A DNA stretch of 23,496 nucleotides from JANMEX01 sp043776635 (GCA_043776635.1 JAYVRA010000064.1:1-23496); one strand, 5' to 3'. Shown: positions 8,353 through 16,536, counted from the first letter of the stretch. The notes: generated by a model not told the origin, from the letters alone. Numbers and translations are program-made.

Positions 8353-9471
8353 TTACCACTTTGTTTTGTAAGAACCGCCGAAGGCATAAGCAATGCCTGA
8401 CTTTATCACGGTGTTAATAGGACCATACTTGGTTTCAGATGCGCCAGCGATGTAAGTTACGCCAGCGCCGAGCTTGAGTTCGCCACCAAACTTGTCCTTT
8501 AACGCGCCACCGGCACCGATTGTCCAGGTGTCGCTGGCAGTGTCGAAGCCGGTGCCAGTTCCGCGATCCCATGTTAGAGACACCGCACCAGAGAAATTAT
8601 CGCTAAACTTGTGGCCAACACCGGCGTTTACGGTCCAACCGTCGCGATAGAAATAGTTATTAGCCTTGGAACCACCAATCGCTGCTGATGTGAGTATCAG
8701 CTGCTTTGTGACGGACCAATCGGTCCACTTCACACTGCCAAATGCCAGCCAATCCGGCGCGATGCCTGATTGTGCCTTGAACTCAAAGCTCTGCGGAACA
8801 TCGCCGGAACCGCTGGCCGGAAGGCTAATGTTCGCCGGTAAGATTATTGCAGTACCATTTGCGTTAATCTTGTAGCCCGAAACATACATCGCCTGAACAC
8901 GAATTGCGAATTCCGGGATCTCATATGCGGCGCCTAAGCGGAATGTTGACTTTGTGTCGCTCAATGCAAAAACACGCGATCCGCCGCCGGCAACCAATTT
9001 GTATGAAATATTATTTTGGGCGATACCGCCTAACAACCATGCCTGCCCGGTAGATAGGTTCATCTTATAGCCACAGGTTAGAGCGAATTCATCAACTGCC
9101 AAGTTTTCAGATAATTTCGCCAAAGTCCCAAATGGTACGGCATAACTGGTGTCGCCGCCAAATGTTTGGGTGTAGGATCCTGCGCAACGCAGGTCGTCGT
9201 TGATGTTCAACTTCAAAGCCGCTGAAGGAATTACAAATGTATCGTATGCATTTTTGCCGACAAGTGAGCCGCCAAAAGGCGCAAAAGCCGCAACATACTT
9301 CCGGTTTGGTGCAATAATCGTAGCACCGGCGCGAATGTTGAAGTTGCCTTCTTCATAGATGATGTCAGTGTCGGCAGAGCCGCGTGCGAAGCCACCTGCA
9401 TGAGCAGCGCTCAAAGCGCTGGCTGCGGTCAACAGTGCGAGTGTCGAAATCTTTAGAATATTGCGAGCCAT
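8353..9471 (-). CDS. FadL/OmpP1/TodX-family outer membrane transport protein
   Basis: 372 residues from the ATG at 9471. The signal peptide ends at about AHA-GGF (residues 25-26). The mature N-terminus, GGFARGSADTDIIYE, is the hatch-like start typical of the alphaproteobacterial OmpP1/FadL family. The rest is amphipathic beta-strand sequence and the chain ends YAFGGSYKTKW, an aromatic terminus expected for outer-membrane insertion. Family members take up long-chain fatty acids or other hydrophobic compounds; the substrate here is unknown. The open frame extends to 9549, but the ATG at 9471 has GGGGGA upstream and gives a proper signal peptide. It is a single-gene transcript with its own terminator and a candidate promoter near 9608-9637. 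Confidence 0.88.
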   Translation of the reverse strand: MARNILKISTLALLTAASALSAAHAGGFARGSADTDIIYEEGNFNIRAGATIIAPNRKYVAAFAPFGGSLVGKNAYDTFVIPSAALKLNINDDLRCAGSYTQTFGGDTSYAVPFGTLAKLSENLAVDEFALTCGYKMNLSTGQAWLLGGIAQNNISYKLVAGGGSRVFALSDTKSTFRLGAAYEIPEFAIRVQAMYVSGYKINANGTAIILPANISLPASGSGDVPQSFEFKAQSGIAPDWLAFGSVKWTDWSVTKQLILTSAAIGGSKANNYFYRDGWTVNAGVGHKFSDNFSGAVSLTWDRGTGTGFDTASDTWTIGAGGALKDKFGGELKLGAGVTYIAGASETKYGPINTVIKSGIAYAFGGSYKTKW

Positions 9472-9607
9472 TAAGGCGTCCCCCAACCAGATTGCACCAG
9501 TCCAAAAGTGCGTTGGATAAAGTGGTAACAGTTTTGAATCGGGACGCAATACTTTTTGTGGCGGCTCTGTGGCGAAAGCGTGGAGAATGTGGCGCAGGAC
9601 AGGCGAA

Positions 9608-9650
9608 AATATAGATTTTGTTAATATTTCGGGACAAAACAGTCCGAAAT
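9608..9650 (-). promoter_or_regulatory. Candidate fadL-like promoter with an overlapping inverted repeat
   Basis: Read on the minus strand, TTGTCC (9632-9637) and TATATT (9608-9613) are separated by 18 bases. An inverted repeat at 9626-9650 (arms ATTTCGGGAC and GTCCGAAAT, one bulged base) covers the -35 box, as an operator would. The leader to the ATG would be about 130 bases. A second dyad, CTGTTGC/GCAACAG, lies at 9700-9719. No gene is visible in the 348 bases 9472-9819. Confidence 0.4.
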
Positions 9651-9699
9651 CGCGTTGAAAACGCTACGTAAGATGCGTGTTCCAATTCAAGAATCGCGC

Positions 9700-9719
9700 C
9701 TGTTGCGAAAGTGCAACAG
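9700..9719. other. Perfect inverted repeat, 7-bp arms
   Basis: CTGTTGC (9700-9706) and GCAACAG (9713-9719) flank a six-base spacer. There is no adjacent T-run on either strand, so it is not an intrinsic terminator. It may be an operator for the fadL-like gene or part of the valS 3' region. Confidence 0.4.
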
Positions 9720-9756
9720 CAGCCACTTAAATGTTTCACAACCGCCCGCACTCCGG

Positions 9757-9777
9757 CAAAAAGGCTCAAATATGAGC
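9757..9777 (-). terminator. Weak candidate terminator of valS
   Basis: GCTCA (9764-9768) and TGAGC (9773-9777) form a 5-bp stem with a 4-base loop. On the minus strand the sequence continues CCTTTTTGCC. The stem is short, so this is only a candidate; it lies about 43 bases past the valS stop. Confidence 0.35.
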
Positions 9778-9819
9778 ATTTTCATCGGGTTGCGGGCGAA
9801 TCTGTGTGGATGAAAGCGC

Positions 9820-12800
9820 TTACAATTCCGCCAATTTTGCCAGCGCCTGCGCGATCTTTTCGAGCTCAAGTGTTAGCTCGCCGTGGCGCTCGCGCTCGGC
9901 GGCGACGACCTCTTCTTTGGCGTTGGCCACGAAGCGCTCATTGCCCAGCTTTGCGTTGATCTTGTCCAAATCGGCTTGCACTTTGCCCTGCTCTCTGGTC
10001 AGACGCGCGCGCTCGGCGGTGAGATCAATCAGGCTGCCAAGCGGCAGGCAGATGGTGGCTTCGTTCAGCACAAGTTGGGCGGAATTTTTAGGAGTGTCGC
10101 CAGCGCGGGTGATTTCCGTCACGCGGGCGAGGCGCATAATGGACGCCTCGTTGCGGGTGAGTCGCGCTTTGGTCAATTCCCCTGCCCCGACCACGACGAT
10201 GGGCGCTGTTGCGCCCGCCGGAACGTTCATTTCCGCGCGCACGGAGCGGATGCTGGTGACAAGATCAATCAGCCAGTTGATGTCGCCTGCGGCATCCACA
10301 TCCTCAAACGCCGGCTTTGACCAGTCTGCATGGCAAAGCAGCGTGGCGCGAGGGTTGCCGTCACTGGTCGTCAGCGCCCACAGCTCTTCGGTCATGAACG
10401 GCATGAACGGGTGCAACAGGCGGTAGGTTTCATCCAGCACATAGGCGAGCGTCGCCTGCGCTTCTGCCTTGTCGGCCTCGTTGTCGCCCATGAAAACGGG
10501 TTTCAAGAGCTCGACATACCAATCGCAGAGCTGGTTCCAGACGAACTTATAGGCGGCGCTGGCGGCATCGTTGAAGCGGTAGGTTTCGATGCTTGTCGTT
10601 ATGGCGTTTGCGGCGCGGGTCAGCTCGGTTAGAATCCAGCGGTTGAGGCCGCTTTTGGCTTTATCCGGCGTGAAGCTCGCATCCGCTGCCATGCCGTTCA
10701 TTTGGGCAAAGCGCGTGGCGTTCCACAGCTTGGTGCCGAAATTGCGGTATCCGGCAATGCGCGTCGGGTCCAGCTTCACATCGCGGCCTTGCGCGGCCAT
10801 GATCGCCAGCGTGAAGCGCAGCGCATCCGCGCCATACTCGTCGATAAGCTCCAACGGGTCGATGACGTTGCCCTTGGACTTCGACATTTTCTGCCCGTTT
10901 TTGTCGCGCACCAGCGCGTGGACATAGACGGTGTGGAACGGCTCGACGGGATTGCCGTGCTCGTCCTTCATGAAATGCAGCCCCATCATCATCATCCGGG
11001 CGACCCAGAAAAAGATGATGTCGAAGCCGGTGACGAGCACATCGGTCTGGTAATATTTGGCAAGTTCCGGGGTTTTGTTCGGCCAGCCGAGGGTGGAGAA
11101 GGGCCAGAGGGCGGAGGAGAACCATGTGTCGAGGACGTCCTCGTCCCGATGCACGGGCGCATGAGCGTCGTGAAATTCAATTTTGGGAATATTTTGCTTT
11201 GCAATAGCCCAATCTTCAGGCCGACGCCGGACATCCTGCGCCGTCTCAAAATTTCCAAATGCCTGCTGAAATCTTTCGGACGATATTCCACTTTCATGAA
11301 CGTCAACGGATCGACCGTAGTAGACCAGCGCTTCTACTCCCACGTCCTCCCAATTCTTAGCAACGAACATCTTCGGTCCCGCTGCCGGCCTCATGAAATC
11401 TGGATCGGTGTTCACTCTTGGCCCATACCAAACCGGTATCTGATGTCCCCACCAGAGCTGCCGTGAAATGCACCAAGGCTGGATGTTTTCCATCCATTGG
11501 TAATAGGTCTTGTCCCAGTTTTCCGGCACGAGTTTGGTGCGGCCTTCGCGCACGGCGGCTATGGCGGGTTTGGCCAGTTCTTCGGCGTTGACGTACCATT
11601 GGTCGGTCAGCATCGGCTCGATGACGGTGCCGGAGCGGTCGCCGAAGGGCTGCATGATTTTCTTGTTTTCGACCGAGATCATAAGGCCGTCAGCGTCGAT
11701 ATCGGCGACGACGCGCTTGCGGGCTTCAAAGCGGTCGAGGCCGCGATATTCATCGGGAATGAGGTTGATCGCGTCAACCTTGTTGGCATCCGGCTGGCCG
11801 CCTTGCGCCACGATGGCGCGGGCTTGGGCTGCGGCATCGGCATACTTAAGGCCGTCAACGCGCATCGCGCCTTTGGTGTCCATCAGCCGGTACATCGGGA
11901 TGTTGTTGCGCTTGGCGACGCCGTAGTCGTTTTGGTCATGAGCGCCGGTGATTTTCACTGCGCCGGAGCCGAAATCAGGGTCCGGATATTCGTCAGTAAT
12001 GATCGGGATCAGGCGCCGGTGCTCTTTTGGGCCGACGGGGATTTCGCATAATTTGCCGATGATGGGCGCGTAGCGCTCATCTGACGGGTGGACCGCGACC
12101 GCGCCATCACCCAGCATGGTCTCGGGGCGCGTGGTGGCAATGGAGATGTAGTCGCGCGTTTCGCGCAACGTCAAATTGCCGTCGGCATCCTTCTCGACAT
12201 ATTCGTAAGTCTCGCCGCCTGCCAGCGGGTATTTGAAATGCCACATCTGGCCGTCAACTTCGCGGTTCTCGACTTCGAGATCGGAAATGGCGGTTTCAAA
12301 TTTCGTGTCCCAGTTCACGAGGCGCTTGTCTTTGTAGATCAGGCGCGTCCCGTTTGGCAGGACAGTGTTATAAAGCTGCACGAAAACTTCGGTGACCGCA
12401 TCGACCATCTGGTCGCCTGCTTGGCCATTGGTCCCCATGGTAAACTTTTCACGCGACCAATCGCATGATGCGCCGAGGCGTTTGAGCTGATTGAAAATCA
12501 GCCCGCCGGATTCGGCCTTCCACTCCCAGATTTTATCGACAAATTCCTGCCGCGTGAAATCCGTGCGTTTTTTGCCCAGCACGGACAGCTGGCGCTCGAC
12601 CACCATTTGGGTGGCGATGCCGGCATGATCCATGCCCGGCTGCCAGAGCACATCGCGCCCGCGCATACGCTCAAAACGCACGAGAATATCCTGCAACGTG
12701 TTATTCAGCGCATGGCCCATGTGCAGCGAGCCGGTGACATTTGGCGGCGGGATGACGATGGCATAAGGGTCCGCGCCGGGCTTGGCGCCAGCGCCCGCCT

Positions 12801-12876
12801 TGAATGCGCCCGCATCATCCCAAATCCTGGCAATGCGCGGTTCAACTTCGGCGGCTTCAAATGATTTCTCAAGCAT
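9820..12876 (-). CDS. valS: Valyl-tRNA synthetase
   Basis: 1018 residues from the ATG at 12876. HMGH is at residues 52-55 (PPPNVTGSLHMGHALNNT). The CP1 editing-domain signature TTRPETMLGD is at ~248-257. RDEDVLDTWFSSALWPF lies near residue 575, GFDIIFFWVARMMMMG shortly after it, and KMSKS at 663-667. The anticodon-binding domain follows and a charged C-terminal coiled-coil closes the chain. The enzyme charges tRNA-Val and edits mischarged Thr. The frame opens at a TTG (12936), but MLEKSFEAAEVEPRIA at 12876 is the usual N-terminus. Residues ~500-570, just before RDEDVLDTW, look like a variable insertion that is more AT-rich and codon-atypical than the flanks. popZ lies upstream, with a likely terminator between the two genes. 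Confidence 0.98.
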   Translation of the reverse strand: MLEKSFEAAEVEPRIARIWDDAGAFKAGAGAKPGADPYAIVIPPPNVTGSLHMGHALNNTLQDILVRFERMRGRDVLWQPGMDHAGIATQMVVERQLSVLGKKRTDFTRQEFVDKIWEWKAESGGLIFNQLKRLGASCDWSREKFTMGTNGQAGDQMVDAVTEVFVQLYNTVLPNGTRLIYKDKRLVNWDTKFETAISDLEVENREVDGQMWHFKYPLAGGETYEYVEKDADGNLTLRETRDYISIATTRPETMLGDGAVAVHPSDERYAPIIGKLCEIPVGPKEHRRLIPIITDEYPDPDFGSGAVKITGAHDQNDYGVAKRNNIPMYRLMDTKGAMRVDGLKYADAAAQARAIVAQGGQPDANKVDAINLIPDEYRGLDRFEARKRVVADIDADGLMISVENKKIMQPFGDRSGTVIEPMLTDQWYVNAEELAKPAIAAVREGRTKLVPENWDKTYYQWMENIQPWCISRQLWWGHQIPVWYGPRVNTDPDFMRPAAGPKMFVAKNWEDVGVEALVYYGRSVDVHESGISSERFQQAFGNFETAQDVRRRPEDWAIAKQNIPKIEFHDAHAPVHRDEDVLDTWFSSALWPFSTLGWPNKTPELAKYYQTDVLVTGFDIIFFWVARMMMMGLHFMKDEHGNPVEPFHTVYVHALVRDKNGQKMSKSKGNVIDPLELIDEYGADALRFTLAIMAAQGRDVKLDPTRIAGYRNFGTKLWNATRFAQMNGMAADASFTPDKAKSGLNRWILTELTRAANAITTSIETYRFNDAASAAYKFVWNQLCDWYVELLKPVFMGDNEADKAEAQATLAYVLDETYRLLHPFMPFMTEELWALTTSDGNPRATLLCHADWSKPAFEDVDAAGDINWLIDLVTSIRSVRAEMNVPAGATAPIVVVGAGELTKARLTRNEASIMRLARVTEITRAGDTPKNSAQLVLNEATICLPLGSLIDLTAERARLTREQGKVQADLDKINAKLGNERFVANAKEEVVAAERERHGELTLELEKIAQALAKLAEL

Positions 12877-12953
12877 GACGGGTCTCAAATCTAATCGGGG
12901 TGTTTGGTGTGGTGTAAACCGGATGGGGCGGTCCAAGTCAACGAAATAGACAT

Positions 12954-12986
12954 AAAATCGCCGCCAGCAAGGCTATGCGGCGGCGA
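12954..12986 (-). terminator. Candidate intrinsic terminator between popZ and valS
   Basis: TCGCCGCC (12958-12965) and GGCGGCGA (12979-12986) form a perfect 8-bp GC-rich stem around a 13-base loop. On the minus strand it is followed by TTTTATG. It lies 25 bases past the popZ stop. The short T-run makes it less certain than the one at 8303-8334. Confidence 0.55.
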
Positions 12987-13011
12987 GAGAGACGAGCATG
13001 GCAGGCTGTAG

Positions 13012-13539
13012 TTAGCGCGTGCCGCGTGAGACGCGCTCGATTTCTTCGCGCACGAGGCGCTCAACCATTGTTGGCAGGTTGTTATCCAGCCAGTCTTGCA
13101 GCATGGGACGGACCATTTCCTCAGTCATTTGCGCCACAGACGTGTTGCGCTCTTCGTGCAGAGCGACAGACAGATTCTCAAACGACTTGGCCACCTGACG
13201 GCTGGCTATTTCGGAGATGATCGGGCGAAGCTCTTGCGCGAACGGTGTCCCTTTGCGCTCCGGCTGCACTTCGTGGATGATGCGGGGCTGGAATACTTCC
13301 GGCTCAAATGACGGGCGCGGCGCATCGGGTGCGGTCACTTCGATCTGCGGCGTTGTGAAAATATCGGATTTGGCAAACTCGCGCTGGAAATCAGCAAAGT
13401 CGGCGCTGGCGGCTTCAACTTCCGGCTCAATAACCAGTTCCGGTTCTTTGTCCGTGTTACCGTCTTCGATTATCCGTCGAATTGATGCCAGAATCTCTTC
13501 CATTGAAGGTTCGCGGGAAAGGCTTGCTGCTTGAGTCAT
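13012..13539 (-). CDS. popZ: PopZ-like polar organizing protein (DUF2497)
   Basis: 175 residues. The N-terminus carries the conserved helix MEEILASIRRIIEDG (residues 13-27). The middle is acidic and Pro/Glu/Asp-rich. The C-terminus (~105-175: LRPIISEIASRQVAKSFENL, then MVRPMLQDWLDNNLPTMVER and LVREEIERVSRG) is the helical oligomerisation region of PopZ. PopZ forms polar condensates that anchor the ParB-bound centromere and recruit cell-cycle factors. The position between tolC and valS is the expected rhizobial location. The protein is short beside the PopZ of Agrobacterium as I remember it, mainly through a brief acidic linker. The ATG at 13539 has a poor ribosome site. The 132 bases between tolC and popZ contain no clear terminator. 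Confidence 0.85.
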   Translation of the reverse strand: MTQAASLSREPSMEEILASIRRIIEDGNTDKEPELVIEPEVEAASADFADFQREFAKSDIFTTPQIEVTAPDAPRPSFEPEVFQPRIIHEVQPERKGTPFAQELRPIISEIASRQVAKSFENLSVALHEERNTSVAQMTEEMVRPMLQDWLDNNLPTMVERLVREEIERVSRGTR

Positions 13540-13671
13540 TTTTTACTGCCGCGTGTTGGCCTCTGAAGGGCGCTTAGAATCAACACATATTAGACCATCG
13601 CCGGACAGAATAGAATCCCGCCGGAGCATATGATTCGCGTGTTCAACAGATTTGATTTGAAAAGCCGGTGC

Positions 13672-15057
13672 TTACTTGCCGTCCGGCGTGCGCAGGCCAA
13701 ACCATTTGTCCCTGACCGCAATGTAATGCTCTTCCGGATCTTGCACTTGAACACCAAGTCCAAGGCGCGAGACGCTCAGGCGACCGGTCGCGGAAAGCAC
13801 AGCATAGCCGGCGACAACAACATCGCGCTGGGCTTGCACAAGGCTCAACTGCGCATCGACAACACTGCTTTGGGCATTGAGCACATCCAGCGTGGTGCGC
13901 TGTCCAACTTTACGCTCTTCACTAACACCATCCAGCGCAAGTTGGGCGGCGGCGACCACTTGCTTGTTGGCAGAAACCGAGGCTTGCGAGGCTTCCATCT
14001 GTGTCCAAGCCGATGTCACAGTTGCGCGAACGCTATCAATGGCAACATCAACATCAATGCGGGCTTGACCAAGACGTTCTTTTTGCTGGCGAACCTGTGC
14101 GGCAACTTTGCCACCTTGGTAGATCGGCACCGTGAGTTGCAGACCAACACTGGCTTTGTTGAATGTAGTTGAACCACTGTTAGGGCTTTGATAATTGCGC
14201 GATACACCCGCCTCAGCACCCAAAGTCGGCAGCAGTGCACCTTCGGCAATTTTCACACCAAAGTCCAAAGCATCAACAGCGTGCTTGCTGGCTGAAATCG
14301 CCGGATGTTCGGCCGCAGCTATTGACAATGCTTGTGCCAATGAGTGTGGCATTAATTTTCCGGCGCCGGATGCACCTTGTAAATCCTTCGGGTCTTCGCC
14401 TATAATTTTGCGATATATAGCAGCACTGGATTTTGCCTGCGCTTGTGCTGCGTTCAATCTGGCGATTGCGCCAGCGCGACCGGCGTCGGCCTGCGCCATA
14501 TCAGTGCGCGTGCCCTCGCCGACATCAAAGCGGGCTTTGGCTGAGCGTACTTGCTCCACCAAAAAAGCTACGTTTTTCTTGCGCAACGCGGCAATCTGAT
14601 TATCGCGTATTACGTCCATGTACGCGGACGCGGCATTAAAGAGAGTGTTTTGCTCTTCATTGCGCAAATTTTCACGCGATGCAAAAACTTGGCTCTCAGC
14701 GGAGGCAATGCCATTTTTCGTACGGAAACCATCGAAAATAGTTTGATTAATGGAAACACCAAACGAGCCGGTGGAAAATTGTGTGCCGTCTTGGGAGGCG
14801 TACCCGGCGTTTGCTGAACCTGTAATCGTCGGGCGGTACCCTGACTTGGCAATTGCCACGCCTTCATCATTCACGCGCACGCCTGCCCGGGCAGAATTAA
14901 GGCTGGAATTATTACTGTAGGCCTTGGCAAGCGCGCCATTTAGTGTTTCTGCAACTAAGAGGCTTGGAAGCGTCACAACGATGGATGCGCAGATCAGTGT
15001 GGTGGAAAAAAGTTTGCGAATAGCGGACACAACCAACCCCTTACGGAACAGCTTCAT
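13672..15057 (-). CDS. tolC: TolC-family outer membrane efflux protein
   Basis: 461 residues. A signal peptide occupies ~1-36 (hydrophobic TTLICASIVVTLPSLLVA, mature start ETLNGALAKAY). Two outer-membrane-efflux (OEP) repeats follow, recognisable from AYSNNSSLNSARAGVRVNDE, DGFRTKNGIASAESQVFASR, RTDMAQADAGRAGAIARLNA in the first half and YQGGKVAAQVRQQKERLGQA, VGQRTTLDVLNAQSSVVDAQ in the second. TolC trimers form the outer-membrane tunnel for RND and ABC exporters and type I secretion; the partner pump is not in the window. The ATG at 15057 gives a good signal peptide. The gene lies downstream of pcm on the same strand, with a 164-base gap rich in repeats and dyads, so it probably has its own promoter. 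Confidence 0.93.
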   Translation of the reverse strand: MKLFRKGLVVSAIRKLFSTTLICASIVVTLPSLLVAETLNGALAKAYSNNSSLNSARAGVRVNDEGVAIAKSGYRPTITGSANAGYASQDGTQFSTGSFGVSINQTIFDGFRTKNGIASAESQVFASRENLRNEEQNTLFNAASAYMDVIRDNQIAALRKKNVAFLVEQVRSAKARFDVGEGTRTDMAQADAGRAGAIARLNAAQAQAKSSAAIYRKIIGEDPKDLQGASGAGKLMPHSLAQALSIAAAEHPAISASKHAVDALDFGVKIAEGALLPTLGAEAGVSRNYQSPNSGSTTFNKASVGLQLTVPIYQGGKVAAQVRQQKERLGQARIDVDVAIDSVRATVTSAWTQMEASQASVSANKQVVAAAQLALDGVSEERKVGQRTTLDVLNAQSSVVDAQLSLVQAQRDVVVAGYAVLSATGRLSVSRLGLGVQVQDPEEHYIAVRDKWFGLRTPDGK

Positions 15058-15117
15058 TGATTAGAAAATGCACTCAAAAAGCGACGTGACACAGTTGGGA
15101 CACGGCGGCGACACTTA

Positions 15118-15150
15118 CAAGTCACAAATAACGCAAGTCACAAATAACGC
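15118..15150. repeat. Exact tandem 16-bp repeat upstream of tolC
   Basis: AAGTCACAAATAACGC occurs twice head to tail (15119-15134 and 15135-15150), and the base preceding each unit is also C. It begins about 60 bases upstream of the tolC start. It may be a double operator site or a recent duplication. Confidence 0.75.
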
Positions 15151-15170
15151 TATCGACAGTTCCCGTCCGG

Positions 15171-15219
15171 ACTTGTTTCATTACAAGTTTTTAACAAACA
15201 AGAATGAACGTTCGCTCTT
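15171..15219 (-). promoter_or_regulatory. Candidate tolC promoter region with two dyads
   Basis: AAGAATGAAC (15200-15209) abuts GTTCGCTCTT (15210-15219), an 8-of-10 dyad centred on GAACGTTC. ACTTGT (15171-15176) and ACAAGT (15183-15188) form a second, perfect dyad. Read on the minus strand, TTCATT, 17 bases and TGTAAT form a weak -35/-10 pair whose -35 overlaps the first dyad. A TetR-type operator is one possible reading. Confidence 0.35.
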
Positions 15220-15221
15220 TA

Positions 15222-15881
15222 TTATAGATTAAATTGGGGTGCAAGTTCAAAACCGGGAAGTGGCTTGACCGAAAGGTTGAATCCACGTCGTCCAGAGACG
15301 ATTTGGCCGGTTTTGACGTATAAACGCGCCACGCCCGACAGGCCCTCGCCTTCAACTGCGACCAAACGACCACCATCGGTCAACTGATCGAACAGTGCTT
15401 TCGGCACTTGGCTGACGGCGCCTTCGATAACAATCACGTTGAAGGGACCCTTGGAGGCCGCGCCTGCTATGAGTGCGCCGGTGACAATTTCAACATTGGT
15501 GATGTTTGCGGCGGCGAGATTCGCCCTGGCTGTGTCCGCCAGCTCGCTATTGCTTTCTAGGGTGACAATTTTCGCACCAATTGTGGAGATAATCGCCGCG
15601 CCATAGCCGGTGGCAGACCCTATATCCAAAATACGGTCGGTTGATTGAATATCCGCCAATTGAATGAGCTTTGCCAGCGGCGATGGCTCCATCAGGTAGC
15701 GGCCCGGCGCAACGGCAATTTCCATATCGAGATAGGCGAGTTCGCGCTTGGCATCGCTGACATAGGATTCGCGTGGAATGGTGAGGAAAGCATCCAATAC
15801 CGGATGGCTGGTTACGTCTGTTGTGCGTAATTGGCCATCGACCATCTTCACGCGGCGAGCCTGAAAATCGGATTGCGACAT
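15222..15881 (-). CDS. pcm: Protein-L-isoaspartate O-methyltransferase family protein
   Basis: 219 residues from the ATG at 15881. The N-terminal family region reads MVDGQLRTTDVTSHPVLDAF, then IPRESYV. SAM motif I is at residues 82-94 (DRILDIGSATGYG), followed by IVTLESN for the acidic ribose ligand. The C-terminus ends PGFELAPQFNL. Canonical members methylate isoaspartyl residues in damaged proteins. This tolC-linked alphaproteobacterial branch has the same fold, but its substrate is less studied. The open frame runs to 16001, through part of tRNA-Cys. I chose 15881 because the product then has family length and GGAG precedes it. Downstream is tolC; upstream is the tRNA on the same strand. 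Confidence 0.88.
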   Translation of the reverse strand: MSQSDFQARRVKMVDGQLRTTDVTSHPVLDAFLTIPRESYVSDAKRELAYLDMEIAVAPGRYLMEPSPLAKLIQLADIQSTDRILDIGSATGYGAAIISTIGAKIVTLESNSELADTARANLAAANITNVEIVTGALIAGAASKGPFNVIVIEGAVSQVPKALFDQLTDGGRLVAVEGEGLSGVARLYVKTGQIVSGRRGFNLSVKPLPGFELAPQFNL

Positions 15882-15967
15882 GTTCGCTTCACTCCAAATG
15901 ACTTGTGTTCTTTGCCTTCTATGCCCCTTGCGGGCAAATGGTTCAAGAACTAGATTGCGCCGGACGC

Positions 15968-16041
15968 TGGAGGCCTCGCCCGGAATCGAACCGGGGTGCA
16001 AGGATTTGCAGTCCTCTGCGTAACCACTCCGCCACGAGGCC
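15968..16041 (-). tRNA. tRNA-Cys (anticodon GCA)
   Basis: The acceptor stem pairs GGCCTCG with CGAGGCC, with discriminator U and an encoded CCA (15968-15970). The anticodon loop is CTGCAAA with GCA at plus-strand 16007-16009. The T-arm contains GGTTCGATTCC. U73 and GCA are the expected cysteine identity elements. It lies 87 bases upstream of pcm on the same strand, with no clear terminator between them. Confidence 0.97.
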
Positions 16042-16132
16042 TCATTTTGCCCGTCGCAATCATTGGCCTGTTACCAGAGCGATACACGGGCGGCAAGCGT
16101 TTGGATGCGATTAAGTAATGTATTTTACGTGA

Positions 16133-16405
16133 TTATGGTTCGCGCGCCTGCTTGCGGCGGCCCCACCACAGCGTAACTTTTCGTCTTTGACGGCGCACAA
16201 CGGGAATATCTTGGCTAAGCACGAATAACCCCAAAGGAATCATCCAAAATCCGAGAATTGGCAGGAAACCTAAAATGCCCCCGATTACCAGCGCAACGCC
16301 GAGGGAAATTCTAAGGCCCCGCGATTGCGGCAGGTCAAAGTCACGGCCGAACACGCTTATTTTGCGGCGTTCTGGTTTGTGGTGTTCGTTTTGGCGGTTC
16401 GTCAA
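16133..16405 (-). CDS. Small inner-membrane protein, PGPGW-like family
   Basis: 90 residues. A basic N-terminus (HHKPERRKISVFGRDFDLPQ) is followed by two closely spaced hydrophobic segments at ~33-50 (ISLGVALVIGGILGFLPILG) and ~51-64 (FWMIPLGLFVLS), then a very basic tail (RRQRRKVTLWWGRRKQ). GFLPILGFWMIPLGL resembles the LPGPGW core of the PGPGW putative transmembrane family, in the variant I associate with alphaproteobacteria. No function is known. The start is TTG (16403-16405), supported by AAGGA eight bases upstream; no ATG lies early in the frame. It appears to be a single gene with a candidate promoter at 16433-16461. Confidence 0.75.
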   Translation of the reverse strand: MTNRQNEHHKPERRKISVFGRDFDLPQSRGLRISLGVALVIGGILGFLPILGFWMIPLGLFVLSQDIPVVRRQRRKVTLWWGRRKQAREP

Positions 16406-16432
16406 AGCTGGATTCCTTACGTGGTCAGGCCT

Positions 16433-16461
16433 TTTATGGTAATTTTTGACGGGTTTTCCAA
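16433..16461 (-). promoter_or_regulatory. Candidate promoter of the PGPGW-like gene
   Basis: On the minus strand, TTGGAA (16456-16461) and CATAAA (16433-16438) are 17 bases apart. Each matches four of six sigma-70 consensus bases. Confidence 0.3.
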
Positions 16462-16536
16462 GTGGCGGGCCGGCAAATTATGATTTTTGGATTTTAGGCT
16501 TAGTTTGTGGTTTTAAGATTTGGCAAATTTTAAGGC

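Noticed and set aside
10702..11466. 254-codon frame opposite valS
   Set aside because: It overlaps the catalytic core of valS and has no family resemblance.
15119..15150. CRISPR-like array
   Set aside because: There are only two contiguous units with no spacers; it is a simple tandem duplication.
15171..15192. Terminator with ACTTGT/ACAAGT stem and TTTTT
   Set aside because: The T-run follows the stem on the plus strand, while the flanking genes are transcribed on the minus strand.
15882..16001. N-terminal extension of pcm into tRNA-Cys
   Set aside because: The extension would translate part of the tRNA. The family start and ribosome site are at 15881.
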